Source: Lysobacteraceae bacterium UBA6001 (GTDB lineage Bacteria > Pseudomonadota > Gammaproteobacteria > Xanthomonadales > Xanthomonadaceae). Taken from it: 32,245 nt of DNA. Below are positions 20,461 to 28,330 of the stretch, one piece after another. The stretch spans positions 1-32,245 of the forward strand of contig DJAN01000128.1 of the NCBI GenBank assembly GCA_002429615.1, read 5' to 3'. Below the pieces are notes generated by a model. It did no database searches, was not told the origin of the DNA, and saw only the letters and a program-made list of their open reading frames with translations. The first letter of the stretch is position 1. Every line of letters starts with the position of its first letter. Position numbers and translations under genes: made by a program.

Positions 20461-20489
20461 AAAACGCCTCGAACCGGACGGTCGAGGCG
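20461..20489 (-). terminator. Riboswitch-controlled terminator before the TerC gene
   Basis: On the minus strand CGCCTCGA pairs with TCGAGGCG (20489-20482 with 20472-20465), followed by TTTT (20464-20461). The hairpin is between the riboswitch aptamer and the start codon, 24 bases before the ATG, so it is well placed as the expression platform acting by transcription termination. Confidence 0.75.
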
Positions 20490-20518
20490 CTGCACACGGA
20501 ATCCTTCTCCGGGAATAC

Positions 20519-20647
20519 AGACCTTCGCCATCGCGGCGAAGGTCTCGCTCACAGCCGGTGGACCGGCTGCCGTTGCACCGGAGCCGGCAGCCGGATGGCC
20601 TGGGCTCGAATTGACGGCGACAACGCTTGGGAGCTACTCCCCTTCTT
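20519..20647 (-). ncRNA. yybP-ykoY manganese riboswitch
   Basis: The minus strand contains the conserved elements in the right order: AAGGGGAGTAGCTC near the 5' end, GTCGCCGTCAATTC, a GC-rich variable helix (GGCTGCCGG.. / ..ACGGCAGCCGG), then TGAGCGAGACCTTCGCC closing the stem AGACCTTCGCC/GGCGAAGGTCT (20519-20545). This family binds Mn(II) and usually turns on exporters of the MntP and TerC/Alx types. Here it precedes a TerC-family gene and a terminator, so high manganese is expected to allow read-through. Recognition is by motif, not by a covariance model. Confidence 0.9.
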
Positions 20648-20654
20648 GGCGGTC

Positions 20655-20684
20655 ATTCTGCCGGCAGCCGGGGGAGGGCGTCAA
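20655..20684 (-). promoter_or_regulatory. Promoter of the riboswitch-TerC transcript
   Basis: On the minus strand TTGACG (20684-20679), an 18-base spacer and CAGAAT (20660-20655) form a plausible sigma-70 promoter. Transcription would start near 20648, just where the riboswitch begins. Confidence 0.6.
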
Positions 20685-20692
20685 ACCGCCGG

Positions 20693-20698
20693 TACAAT
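20693..20698 (+). promoter_or_regulatory. -10 element placed for a leaderless rlmI mRNA
   Basis: TACAAT ends six bases before the ATG at 20705. Transcription from this hexamer would begin at or next to the A of the start codon. No -35 box is seen and no Shine-Dalgarno is present, only AGG four bases upstream. Confidence 0.45.
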
Positions 20699-20704
20699 AG
20701 GCAT

Positions 20705-21874
20705 ATGAATACCCCCAACCCTGTCGTACGCCTCAAGAACGCCTGGCGCTCCAGCCACCCGTGGATTTTCCAGAAGCTGGTGGAGAAGCCGGCCGCCCGG
20801 CCCAAGCCGGGCAGCATCGTCGAGGTGGTCGGCGTGGATGGGGAATGGATCGGCCGCGGGTTCTACAACGGCCATTCACGTATCGCCGTGCGCATCCTGG
20901 AAACCCGCCAGGAAGTGCCGGTCGACGCCGGCTGGTTCTCGCGCAAGATCGCCGAGGCCGTCGAGCTGCGCCGTGAAGTGCTCAAGCTGGACCAGGTCTC
21001 CGATGCCTGGCGCGTCGTGCATAGCGAGGGCGATGGCCTGTCCGGCCTGGTCGTGGACCGCTATGGCGATCTGGTCGTGGTCGAGTTCTTCGCCGCCGGC
21101 ATGTTCCGCCACCGCGAATGGATCTACGAGGCGCTGCGCGAGCAGTTCCCGGGCTGCCGCTTCCACAGCTTCGCCGACGAGCACGTGCAGAAGCAGGAGA
21201 GCTTCGACTTCCACAACACCACCGGCACCGAAGCGGCGGTGATCACCGAGCACGGCATCCGTTTCCGTGCCGACCCGGCCGGCGCGCACAAGACCGGCTT
21301 CTTCGCCGACCAGCGCGAGAACCGCCAGTGGCTGAGCCAGCAGGTCGAGGGCAAGACCGTGCTCGACCTGTGCTGCAACACCGGCGGTTTCGCGGTGTAT
21401 GCCGCCGCGCGCGGCGCCGAGGAAGTGCTGGGCGTGGATATCGACCAGGACGTCATCGCCATCGCCAAGGGCAACGCCAAGCTCAACAACGTGCGGCCGA
21501 AGTTCGTGCAGGCCGACATCTTCCCGTGGCTGCGCGATGCCGCCAACCGCGGCGAGCAGTACGACGTGGTCATCCTCGACCCGGCCAAGATGACCCGCGA
21601 CCGCGACCAGGTCATCACCGCGCTGAAGAAGTATCTGGACATGAACAAGCTGGCGCTGGGCGTGGTCAAGCCGGGCGGCCTGTTCGCGACCTTCTCCTGC
21701 ACCGGCCTGGTGTCCGAGCAGGAGTTCCTGGACATGCTGCGCCGCGCCTCGTTCTACTCCGGCCGCACGATCCAGATCCTCAAGGTCGCCGGCGCTGGCC
21801 CGGACCATCCGTTCATGGCCCACGTGCAGGAATCGCGCTACCTCAAGGCGGTGTTCTGCCGGGTGCTCGACTGA
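20705..21874 (+). CDS. rlmI: 23S rRNA (cytosine-5) methyltransferase, RlmI-like
   Basis: This SAM-dependent RNA methyltransferase has 389 residues; E. coli RlmI, which makes m5C1962 in 23S rRNA, is of similar size. An N-terminal PUA-like domain (VRLKNAWRSSHPWIFQK, GSIVEVVGVDGEWIGRGFYNG) is followed by a middle domain (DGLSGLVVDRYGDLVVVEF) and a Rossmann-fold methyltransferase domain with D221 in DLCCNTGGF, the motif D292-PAK and the catalytic-type Cys332 in TFSCTGL. DPAK replaces the more usual DPPK of motif IV. MNTPNPVVRLKN is the natural start. The gene is divergent from the TerC unit, with overlapping promoter regions. Confidence 0.9.
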   Translation: MNTPNPVVRLKNAWRSSHPWIFQKLVEKPAARPKPGSIVEVVGVDGEWIGRGFYNGHSRIAVRILETRQEVPVDAGWFSRKIAEAVELRREVLKLDQVSDAWRVVHSEGDGLSGLVVDRYGDLVVVEFFAAGMFRHREWIYEALREQFPGCRFHSFADEHVQKQESFDFHNTTGTEAAVITEHGIRFRADPAGAHKTGFFADQRENRQWLSQQVEGKTVLDLCCNTGGFAVYAAARGAEEVLGVDIDQDVIAIAKGNAKLNNVRPKFVQADIFPWLRDAANRGEQYDVVILDPAKMTRDRDQVITALKKYLDMNKLALGVVKPGGLFATFSCTGLVSEQEFLDMLRRASFYSGRTIQILKVAGAGPDHPFMAHVQESRYLKAVFCRVLD

Positions 21875-21936
21875 GGTCACTGTTCGCGCGCCCTGCCGGG
21901 CGCTAGGGTGCGATCTGTCTTCCAAGGCGAGATCCG

Positions 21937-23184
21937 ATGAAGCGTCGCACCCTGCCGTTGCTGGTGTCCCTGTTGCTTTCGTGGCCGCTGTCGGCGGCCG
22001 CTGTCGATTTCAGCGCCGACGAGCTCGCGCGTGCCAAGGCGCTGCAGCAGCGCCTGCTCACCCTCGATACCCACCTCGATACGCCCGCCAACCTGGCGCG
22101 CGACGGTTTCGACATCCTGCAGCGGCATGCGGGCAGCGCGGTGTCGGAGGTGGACTATCCGCGCATGCTGGAAGGCGCGCTGGATGGCGGCTTCTGGGCC
22201 ATCTACACCGAGCAGGGCGACCGCAGTGAAGCGGCGCATCTGCACGACCGCGATGCCGGGCTGGCACGGCTGGTGGAAATCCGCGAGATGGTGGCCGCGC
22301 ACCCGGACAAGTTCGCGCTGGCCCGCAGCGCCGACGATGCCGACCGCATCAAGGCCAGCGGCCGCCGCGTGGTGTTCATCAGCATGGAGAATGCCAGCCC
22401 GCTGGTGGCCGACCCGAGCCTGTTGAGCTTCTACCAGCAAGCCGGCCTGCGCATGCTCAGCCTGGCGCATTTCAAGAACAACGAGTTCGCCGACTCGGCG
22501 ACCGATCCGAAAGGGCCGGAGTGGAAAGGATTGAGCCCGGCTGGACGCGCGCTAGTGCAGGAAGCGAACCGGAGAGGCATCGTGCTCGATGAGTCGCACT
22601 CGTCCGATGCGGTGTTCGATGACCTGCTGACGGCGTCCAAGGTGCCTTTCATCCTGTCGCACAGTGGGTCGCGCGCGGTGTTTGATCATCCGCGCAATCT
22701 GGACGACGCGCGACTGCGCAAGCTGGCGGCCAAGGGCGGGGTGATCCAGGTCAACGCTTACGGCGGCTATCTCACCGCGATCACCAAATCGCCCGAGCGG
22801 TTGGAAGCGGAGAAGGCGCTGGAAGCGCGTTTCGGCGAGTACGACGGCATGAGCATGGCGCAGGCACAGGCCTATGGCGACGCCCTGAAGGAACTCGATG
22901 CGCGCTACCCGGTGAAGCAGGCCACGCTGGATGACTTCCTTGCCCACCTGGGCCACATCCTCGACGTGGTCGGCCCGGAACACACCGGTATCGGCATGGA
23001 CTGGGATGGCGGTGGTGGCGTGCAGGGCATGGAGGATGTGAGCCAGCTGCCGAAGATCACCGCGTGGTTGCTGCGCAAGGGCTACAGCGAGAAGCAGATC
23101 GCCGATATCTGGGGCGGCAACGTGATGCGGGTGCTGCGGCAGGCGGAAGAGTATGCGGCGAAGCAGCGGGCGGTGACGCACTGA
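21937..23184 (+). CDS. Exported M19-family (renal dipeptidase-type) dipeptidase
   Basis: This zinc-dependent membrane or periplasmic dipeptidase has 415 residues. A signal peptide (KRRTLPLLVSLLLSWPLSAAA) is followed by M19 motifs in order: DTHLDTP with H46 and D48, E151 in SMENA (the bridging glutamate), H221 in DESHSS, H242 in LSHSGSRA and D355 in GMDWDGG. Family members hydrolyse dipeptides including D-amino-acid-containing ones. The ATG at 21937 has AAGGCGAG upstream. It starts 62 bases after rlmI on the same strand. REP elements after it probably mark the transcript end. Confidence 0.93.
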   Translation: MKRRTLPLLVSLLLSWPLSAAAVDFSADELARAKALQQRLLTLDTHLDTPANLARDGFDILQRHAGSAVSEVDYPRMLEGALDGGFWAIYTEQGDRSEAAHLHDRDAGLARLVEIREMVAAHPDKFALARSADDADRIKASGRRVVFISMENASPLVADPSLLSFYQQAGLRMLSLAHFKNNEFADSATDPKGPEWKGLSPAGRALVQEANRRGIVLDESHSSDAVFDDLLTASKVPFILSHSGSRAVFDHPRNLDDARLRKLAAKGGVIQVNAYGGYLTAITKSPERLEAEKALEARFGEYDGMSMAQAQAYGDALKELDARYPVKQATLDDFLAHLGHILDVVGPEHTGIGMDWDGGGGVQGMEDVSQLPKITAWLLRKGYSEKQIADIWGGNVMRVLRQAEEYAAKQRAVTH

Positions 23185-23196
23185 CGGCTTATCGTG

Positions 23197-23265
23197 TGCC
23201 GTCCTGTGGTTGTTGTTGTCGCTGTAACTGCCACTGCCACTGCCACGGTCGCTGTCGTTGTTGTT
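23197..23265. repeat. Low-complexity TTG / TGCCAC repeat tract
   Basis: Trinucleotide-like TTG runs flank three perfect tandem copies of TGCCAC (23229-23246), and TCGCTG occurs on both sides. The tract abuts the REP pair directly. No coding role is apparent. Confidence 0.7.
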
Positions 23266-23360
23266 GTAGGAGCGGCTTCAGCCGCGACGCGGGGCGTATC
23301 CGTGCGCAGGTGACTGCATCGGCGCCGAGAATGTCCGGTCGCGGCTGAAGCCGCTCCTAC
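23266..23360. repeat. Inverted pair of GTAG-type REP palindromes (BIME-like)
   Basis: A 23-bp unit beginning GTAGGAGCGG and ending CAGCCGCGAC (23266-23288) is repeated exactly in inverted orientation (23338-23360), with 49 bases between. Each unit is itself a small hairpin (GCGGC-TTCA-GCCGC). The GTAG start is the mark of REP/SMAG-type elements mobilised by RAYT transposases. The pair lies between convergent genes and could fold into one 23-bp stem. AAAAAA follows on the right, giving a U-run for leftward transcripts only before the hairpin. Confidence 0.85.
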
Positions 23361-23405
23361 AAAAAAGCGCGATTAGCGCGCGCAGGCCGAACCAGAGCCG
23401 CCCCC

Positions 23406-23428
23406 GCCACCGGCCCGATGCCGGTGGC
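23406..23428 (-). terminator. Hairpin after the APC permease
   Basis: GCCACCGGC (23406-23414) and GCCGGTGGC (23420-23428) form a 9-bp stem with a five-base loop, 11 bases beyond the permease stop codon. No U-tract is seen. Confidence 0.4.
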
Positions 23429-23439
23429 GCGACGAATCC

Positions 23440-24873
23440 TCAGCCCTGCTTCGCCAGCACCGCGCGGCCACGGCTGTACAGCACGTACACCAGCAGCCCG
23501 AGCACATTCCATGCCGCGAACCACAGCTGCGTGCGCGTCGGCAGGCTCCAGAACAGATAGGCGCAGCCCGCGATCGCCAGCGGCCCCACCACCCACGCCA
23601 GCGGCGTGCGGAACTTGCGCTCGCGGTTCGGCTCGCGCTTGCGCAGCACCAGCAGGCAGGCCGCCACTGCGGTGAATGCCGCCAGCGTGCCCGCGTTGGC
23701 CAGCGCCGCAATCTCGTCCAGCCGCGCCACGCCGGCCAGCGCGGCAACCAGCACCGCGGTGAACAGCGTGATCGTCACCGGCGTGCCGGTGCGCTGGTTC
23801 ACCTTGGACAGCCCACGCGGCAGCAGGCCATCGCGTGACATCACGAAGAAGATCCGGCTTTGGCCATAGAAGAACGCCAGCAGCACGGTGGGCAGCGCGA
23901 TGATCGCCACGATGCCGATCGCCAGTGCGGCGGTGCCATGGCCCAGCTGGCGCATGATCAGCGCCAGCGGCTCGGCACTGTGCGCGAACACCGTGTAGCT
24001 CATCGCGCCCACCGCGGCCAGCGCCACCAGCACGTAGATGATCGTGCAGCCGATCATCGAGCCGACGATGCCGATCGACAGGTCGCGGCCAGGATTCTTG
24101 GTCTCCTCGGCAGCAGTGGAGATCGCATCGAAGCCATAGAAGGCGAAGAAGATGATCGCCGCCGCCGCCATCACGCCGCGCTCGACGCCATCCGGGCCCA
24201 GCGCCTTGGAGAAGCCATACGGCATGAACGGATGCAGGTTGTCGGCATTGAACGCCGGCAGTGCCACCGCGATGAAGATGCCCAGCGCGATCAGCTTGAA
24301 CACCACCAGGAACGCGTTGATCGTGGCGCTCTCGCGGGTGCCGGCAATCAGCGCGCCGGCCACCACGAAGGTGATCACCACCGCAGGCAGGTTGAGGATG
24401 CCGCCGGCATGCGGGCCCGCCGCCAGCGCCGCGGGCAAGGTCACGTTCCATCCGGTCTGCTGCTGCACCCACTGCAGGAAGCCAACGAAGTAGCCCGACC
24501 AGCCCACCGCTACCGTACTCACCACCAGCGAGTACTCCAGGATCAGGCTCCAGCCCACCACCCAGGCGATGGTCTCGCCCAGCGCCGCATAGCTGTAGGT
24601 GTAGGCGCTGCCGGCAGCCGGCATCATCGTCGCCATCTCCGCATAGGCCAGCGCCGCGCACGCGCAGACGATGCCGGCGGCCACGAAGGACAGCAGCACG
24701 GCCGGGCCGGCCTTGTCCGCGCCCACGCCGATCAGCGTGTAGATGCCGGTTCCCACGATCGCGCCGATGCCCAGCGCAACCAGGTGCGGCCAACTCAGCG
24801 TGGGGACCAGCCGCCGCCCTTCCTCGTGGACGGTGACCATATCCAGTGGCTTGCGCCGGAGCCAGGACTGCAT
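23440..24873 (-). CDS. APC-superfamily amino acid permease
   Basis: This inner-membrane amino acid transporter has 477 residues and about 12 membrane segments. The first helix carries the APC substrate-binding signature GIGAIVGTGIYTLIG. GWSLILEYSLV, FFAFYGFDAISTAAEETKNPGRDL (helix 6 and the following loop) and the late SRDGLLPRGLSKVNQRTGTPV are typical of the cationic-amino-acid-transporter-like group (YfnA type). GAGG stands six bases before the ATG at 24873. No regulatory or catabolic partner is next to it, so the substrate cannot be stated. It is followed by a hairpin and the REP pair. Confidence 0.92.
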   Translation of the reverse strand: MQSWLRRKPLDMVTVHEEGRRLVPTLSWPHLVALGIGAIVGTGIYTLIGVGADKAGPAVLLSFVAAGIVCACAALAYAEMATMMPAAGSAYTYSYAALGETIAWVVGWSLILEYSLVVSTVAVGWSGYFVGFLQWVQQQTGWNVTLPAALAAGPHAGGILNLPAVVITFVVAGALIAGTRESATINAFLVVFKLIALGIFIAVALPAFNADNLHPFMPYGFSKALGPDGVERGVMAAAAIIFFAFYGFDAISTAAEETKNPGRDLSIGIVGSMIGCTIIYVLVALAAVGAMSYTVFAHSAEPLALIMRQLGHGTAALAIGIVAIIALPTVLLAFFYGQSRIFFVMSRDGLLPRGLSKVNQRTGTPVTITLFTAVLVAALAGVARLDEIAALANAGTLAAFTAVAACLLVLRKREPNRERKFRTPLAWVVGPLAIAGCAYLFWSLPTRTQLWFAAWNVLGLLVYVLYSRGRAVLAKQG

Positions 24874-24958
24874 GCGGACCTCATGGGTGCGTAAGGAAAC
24901 GTCGAGTTTCGCCGAACGCGGTGCAGCAATGCCATGCCCGGAAGTCCTGCGCAGCCGT

Positions 24959-25414
24959 TTACAGGCGCAAGGTCATGAACACGCTGTGCGGGTCGTCGGT
25001 GTAGTCGGCGAAGGGACCACAGGTCTCGAAGCCCGCACGCGCGTACAGCCGGTGCGCCGGAAAGAACGGGGCCGTCGCGCCGGTCTCCAGCCACAGCTGC
25101 TCGTAACCTTCCGCGCGGGCGTGCGCCAGCAGGTGCGCCAGCATCGCGGTACCCACGCCCTGGTTGCGGTGCGCGCTCGCGGTCCGCATCGACTTCAGCT
25201 CGCCCTGGCCCCGGCCCAGGTCGCGCAGCGCGCCACAGGCCACCAGCTGGCCGTCGATCCAGGCCGACCAGAAGCGCACGTCGGCCGCGCGCAATCCCGA
25301 CAGGTCGAGCGCATGTACGCTCTCCGCCGGGGTGATCGCATGCATGTCGCGCAGATGCGCTTCCAGCAGGCCGATCACGGCGGGGTGGTCGAGGTCGTCG
25401 GGGTGGAATTCCAT
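24959..25414 (-). CDS. GNAT-family N-acetyltransferase
   Basis: This acetyl-CoA-dependent acyltransferase has 151 residues, a complete single GNAT domain. The acetyl-CoA-binding motif A is RNQGVGTAMLAHLL, preceded by a strand with GELKSMRTA; the C-terminal motif B is YARAGFETCGPFADY. FFPAHRLYARAGF resembles small-molecule acetyltransferases of the YsnE/PhnO type. The start at 25414 (MEFHPDDLDH) is preferred to the longer reading, which opens in the spacer and has no homology-like sequence. No strong ribosome site is seen. The substrate is unknown. Confidence 0.85.
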   Translation of the reverse strand: MEFHPDDLDHPAVIGLLEAHLRDMHAITPAESVHALDLSGLRAADVRFWSAWIDGQLVACGALRDLGRGQGELKSMRTASAHRNQGVGTAMLAHLLAHARAEGYEQLWLETGATAPFFPAHRLYARAGFETCGPFADYTDDPHSVFMTLRL

Positions 25415-25477
25415 GCCCGGAGTATGCCCTGCGGCGAACCGTCCTTCCGATCCGCCTTTGAATTTGATTTGTCGCAT

Positions 25478-25621
25478 ATCAGCGGCCGCGTCCGCGACCT
25501 ACAGTGGCGCCACTGCAGGATCACGGGTGCCGCAACGCGGGTCCGACCTGCAGCCAGTCAGGACCGGCGCTAGCCGGACCACCCGGGGGGCCGTTCGTGG
25601 GGGACGGCCCCCCACTTTTTT
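25478..25621 (+). ncRNA. Structured spacer ending in a strong terminator, candidate small RNA
   Basis: Three inverted repeats follow one another: CAGTGGCGCCACTG (25502-25515, perfect palindrome), CCGGC-GCTA-GCCGG (25565-25578) and the terminator stem GGGGGGCCGT/ACGGCCCCCC (25585-25594 with 25604-25613) followed by TTTTTT (25616-25621). The terminator only works rightward, yet both flanking genes run leftward. A small rightward RNA would explain it, but I see no convincing promoter. Confidence 0.35.
25585..25621 (+). terminator. Strong rightward intrinsic terminator
   Basis: A 10-bp stem of almost only G-C pairs with a nine-base loop is followed by AC and six T residues. It ends 5 bases before the stop codon of the oppositely oriented LysE gene. 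Confidence 0.8.
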
Positions 25622-25626
25622 GGGTT

Positions 25627-26238
25627 TCAGCCCACGCCCAGGCGCACGCCGAAGCCGATCAGGCCGACCCCGGCGCAACGTCGAAGCCATTGCCCCGCAC
25701 GCGGATGCTGTCCCAGCCGGCGCGCCATCGCGTGGCCGATGAAGATCAGCAGCGAGCAGTACGCCACCCCGAGCAGCGCGATCAGCGCCGCCATCGTGGC
25801 GAACGTGGCCAGGCCCTGGTGCCGGGCCGGATCGATGAAGAGCGGGAAGAAGGCCATGTAGAAGATGATGGCCTTCGGATTGAGCAGCGTGATCAGCACG
25901 CCCTGGCGGAAATAGTGGCCTGGACGCAGCGTGATCGGGCTGGCACCGCCGGCACGCGGTGCGCGCAGCAGGCCGATGCCCACCCACACCAGATACGCCG
26001 CGCCCAGGTACTGCACGCCACGGAAAAGCAGCGGATTGGCCTGCAGCAGCGCGGCCACGCCGGCCACCGCCAGCCACATCAGCACCTGGTCGCCGACCAG
26101 CAGGCCGGCCAGCGCGGTGTAACCGCCGCGGATGCCGCTGCGGCCACTGGCGGTCAACAGCGTGAACGTGCCGGGGCCAGGCAGCGCCAGGAACACCAGC
26201 ACCGCCACCACGAAGGTCCAAACATCCTGGATGCCCAT
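25627..26238 (-). CDS. LysE-family transporter (RhtB-like amino acid exporter)
   Basis: This inner-membrane exporter has about 203 residues and six hydrophobic segments. The family signature near the N-terminus is PGPGTFTLL, where most members have PGPD or PGPN; the conserved FRQGVLITLLNPKAIIFYMAFFPLFID is also present. Members export amino acids or similar small metabolites. The start is uncertain. ATG at 26238 (MGIQDVWTF) matches the usual beginning; ATG at 26247 and an earlier codon at 26283 are possible, and none has a clear Shine-Dalgarno. It lies downstream of the LysR gene on the same strand, which may be its regulator. Confidence 0.88.
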   Translation of the reverse strand: MGIQDVWTFVVAVLVFLALPGPGTFTLLTASGRSGIRGGYTALAGLLVGDQVLMWLAVAGVAALLQANPLLFRGVQYLGAAYLVWVGIGLLRAPRAGGASPITLRPGHYFRQGVLITLLNPKAIIFYMAFFPLFIDPARHQGLATFATMAALIALLGVAYCSLLIFIGHAMARRLGQHPRAGQWLRRCAGVGLIGFGVRLGVG

Positions 26239-26301
26239 CCACGGCATGACGTAGGCGACCACTGTGCGGGAGAGGGGCGCCATTGTCCGGCAGGCGGTCG
26301 C

Positions 26302-27225
26302 TCAAGGCGAGGGCAGATGCGGCAGCAGTCGTGCCGCGCGCGCGGCGCAGCGTTCGGCGAGAAAGCGGTGCAGCTCGCGCACCACCGGCGAGAACTGCTT
26401 GCGATGTGGACAGGCCAGCTGCAGCGGCAGCGTCTCGCCGTATTGCGGGAACAGCAGCACCAGGCGGCCGGCCTCGACGTCGTCGCTCACGTCCAGCCAC
26501 GATTTGTAGGTGATGCCTTCGCCGGCGACCGTCCAGCGCCGCACTACTTCGGCGTCATCGCAGACCAGCGTGCCGCGCACCGTCACCACCTGCCGGCGGC
26601 CCTCGACCTGGAATGCCCAGCGGTCATGCGCACGCCGGCCCAGCTGGTAGAGCAGGCAATCGTGTTCGCGCAGCGCCTCCAGTGAGGCCGGCATACCGCG
26701 GCGGGCGAGGTAGTCCGGCGCGGCGACCAGCACGCGGCGGTTCCCGGTGGCCAGCGGCAGTGCGATGTAGTCGGCGTCATCGAGCCGGCCGAGCCGGATC
26801 GCCACGTCCACCGGATCGCGGAACAGGTCGGCCACCTGGTCGGAGAGATGCAGGCGCCAGTCCAGCCGCGGATGCAGCCGGCGGAACTCCGCCAGCCAGC
26901 CCAGCAGGGCATGCCGGCCCAGGTCGGAAGGTGCGGCGATCTGCAGCCGCCCCTGCAGCGCGGCCTCGGCGCCGTGCAGGGCTTCTTCGCCTTCGCGCAG
27001 GGTCGCCAGCACCGTCTGCGCGTAGGGCAGGTAGCGCTCGCCTTCGCCGCTGAGACGCAGGCTGCGGGTGGTGCGCGCGAACAGGCGCAGGTCGAGTTCG
27101 CGTTCCAGCCGCGCCACCGCCGCGCTTACCTGGCCCGGCGTCAGCCCGGTCTCGCGCGCGGCGGCCGAAAAGCTGCCCAGCGCGGCGGTCCGCACGAACA
27201 GGGTGAGGTCCTCAAAGCGGATCAT
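26302..27225 (-). CDS. LysR-family transcriptional regulator
   Basis: This LysR-type regulator has 307 residues. The N-terminal winged helix-turn-helix spans about residues 4-62 (LTLFVRTAALGSFSAAARETGLTPGQVSAAVARLERELDLRLF in pieces). It is followed by a linker helix and a periplasmic-binding-protein-like co-inducer domain (about 90-290), in which GRLQIAAPSDLGRHALLGWL and DVAIRLGRL are typical of the CrgA/DmlR-like group. GGAAGGGAAA precedes the ATG at 27225. It is divergent from the dehydrogenase gene with a 97-bp spacer, the classical arrangement for a LysR regulator and its target. Confidence 0.93.
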   Translation of the reverse strand: MIRFEDLTLFVRTAALGSFSAAARETGLTPGQVSAAVARLERELDLRLFARTTRSLRLSGEGERYLPYAQTVLATLREGEEALHGAEAALQGRLQIAAPSDLGRHALLGWLAEFRRLHPRLDWRLHLSDQVADLFRDPVDVAIRLGRLDDADYIALPLATGNRRVLVAAPDYLARRGMPASLEALREHDCLLYQLGRRAHDRWAFQVEGRRQVVTVRGTLVCDDAEVVRRWTVAGEGITYKSWLDVSDDVEAGRLVLLFPQYGETLPLQLACPHRKQFSPVVRELHRFLAERCAARAARLLPHLPSP

Positions 27226-27244
27226 TTTCCCTTCCGAAAGGAAA
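27226..27244. promoter_or_regulatory. Imperfect palindrome in the LysR-dehydrogenase spacer (candidate operator)
   Basis: TTTCCCTTCCGAAAGGAAA is symmetric at eight of nine positions about 27235. It directly adjoins the lysR start codon and covers its ribosome site. This would allow autoregulation and control of the divergent gene. It holds a T-N-A spacing compatible with LysR sites, but the regulator has not been matched to it. Confidence 0.45.
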
Positions 27245-27322
27245 GTGTTGACCGATTTTGCCGCTTTCCGGGAATTCGGCGCCAGCGCAGCATGCGGTTC
27301 TCTTCCCCTTGAGCCGGATGCC

Positions 27323-28330
27323 ATGAAAGCCATCGCCTATCTCCAGCACGGCCTGCCCGCGGACGACCCGCGCGCGCTGCAGGACATCGAACTGCCGCAA
27401 CCGCAGCCCGGTCCGCGCGACCTGCGGGTGCGCGTCCACGCCATCGCGGTGAACCCGGCCGACACCAAGGTGCGCATGAACGCCCCCACCGAAGGCCCGC
27501 GCGTGCTGGGCTGGGATGCGGTGGGCGAGGTCGAGGCGGTCGGCGCGGAGGTCACCCTGTTCCGCCCCGGTCAGACCGTCTGGTTCGCCGGCGCGATCAA
27601 CCGCCCGGGCAGCTACGCCGAGTACACCCTGGTCGACGAGCGCATCGCCGCGCTTGCACCGCGCAGTCTGTCTCCCGCGCAGGCGGCCGCCCTGCCGCTC
27701 ACCGCGATCACCGCCTGGGAACTGCTGTTCGACCGCCTCGGCGTGGCCGAGGGCGTCGGCCGCGGCCAGACCCTGCTGGTGATGGGCGCGGCCGGCGGCG
27801 TCGGCTCGATCCTGGTGCAGCTGGCACGCCGGCTCACCGACCTGACCGTGATCGGCACCGCCTCGCGCCCGGAGACCGCCGACTGGGTGCGCACGCAGGG
27901 CGCGCACCATGTCATCGACCACCAGCAGCCGTTGGCGCCGCAGCTGCGCGCGCTGGGTGTCGAGGCGGTGACCCACGTCGCCAGCCTGACCCACACCGAG
28001 CAGCACTACGCGCAACTGGTCGAGGTGCTGGCGCCGCAGGGGCACCTGGCGTTGATCGACGATCCGGCCACGCTCGACGCGGTGCCGCTCAAGCGCAAGT
28101 CGCTGTCGCTGCACTGGGAGTTCATGTTCACCCGCCCGCTGTTCGCCACCGCGGACATGCAGGCCCAGCACGACCTGCTCACGCGCGTGGCCACGCTGGT
28201 CGACGAAGGGGTGCTGAACACCACGCTGGGCGAGCACTACGGCCGCATCGATGCAGCCAACCTGCGCCGCGCGCATGTCGCGCTGGAATCCCACGCCACC
28301 CGCGGCAAGATCGTGCTGGAGGGGTTCTGA
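27323..28330 (+). CDS. Quinone-reductase-like medium-chain dehydrogenase
   Basis: This NAD(P)H-dependent oxidoreductase of the MDR superfamily has 335 residues. An N-terminal GroES-like domain (VRVHAIAVNPADTKVR, VLGWDAVGEVEAVG) is followed by a Rossmann domain with the nucleotide-binding motif GAAGGVGSILVQLA. The catalytic zinc ligands of alcohol dehydrogenases are not evident, which fits the zinc-independent quinone reductase (ZADH/QOR) branch despite common zinc-binding annotations. It is divergent from a LysR regulator and is its probable target. The likely role is reduction of quinones or reactive carbonyls; the substrate is not shown. Confidence 0.88.
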   Translation: MKAIAYLQHGLPADDPRALQDIELPQPQPGPRDLRVRVHAIAVNPADTKVRMNAPTEGPRVLGWDAVGEVEAVGAEVTLFRPGQTVWFAGAINRPGSYAEYTLVDERIAALAPRSLSPAQAAALPLTAITAWELLFDRLGVAEGVGRGQTLLVMGAAGGVGSILVQLARRLTDLTVIGTASRPETADWVRTQGAHHVIDHQQPLAPQLRALGVEAVTHVASLTHTEQHYAQLVEVLAPQGHLALIDDPATLDAVPLKRKSLSLHWEFMFTRPLFATADMQAQHDLLTRVATLVDEGVLNTTLGEHYGRIDAANLRRAHVALESHATRGKIVLEGF

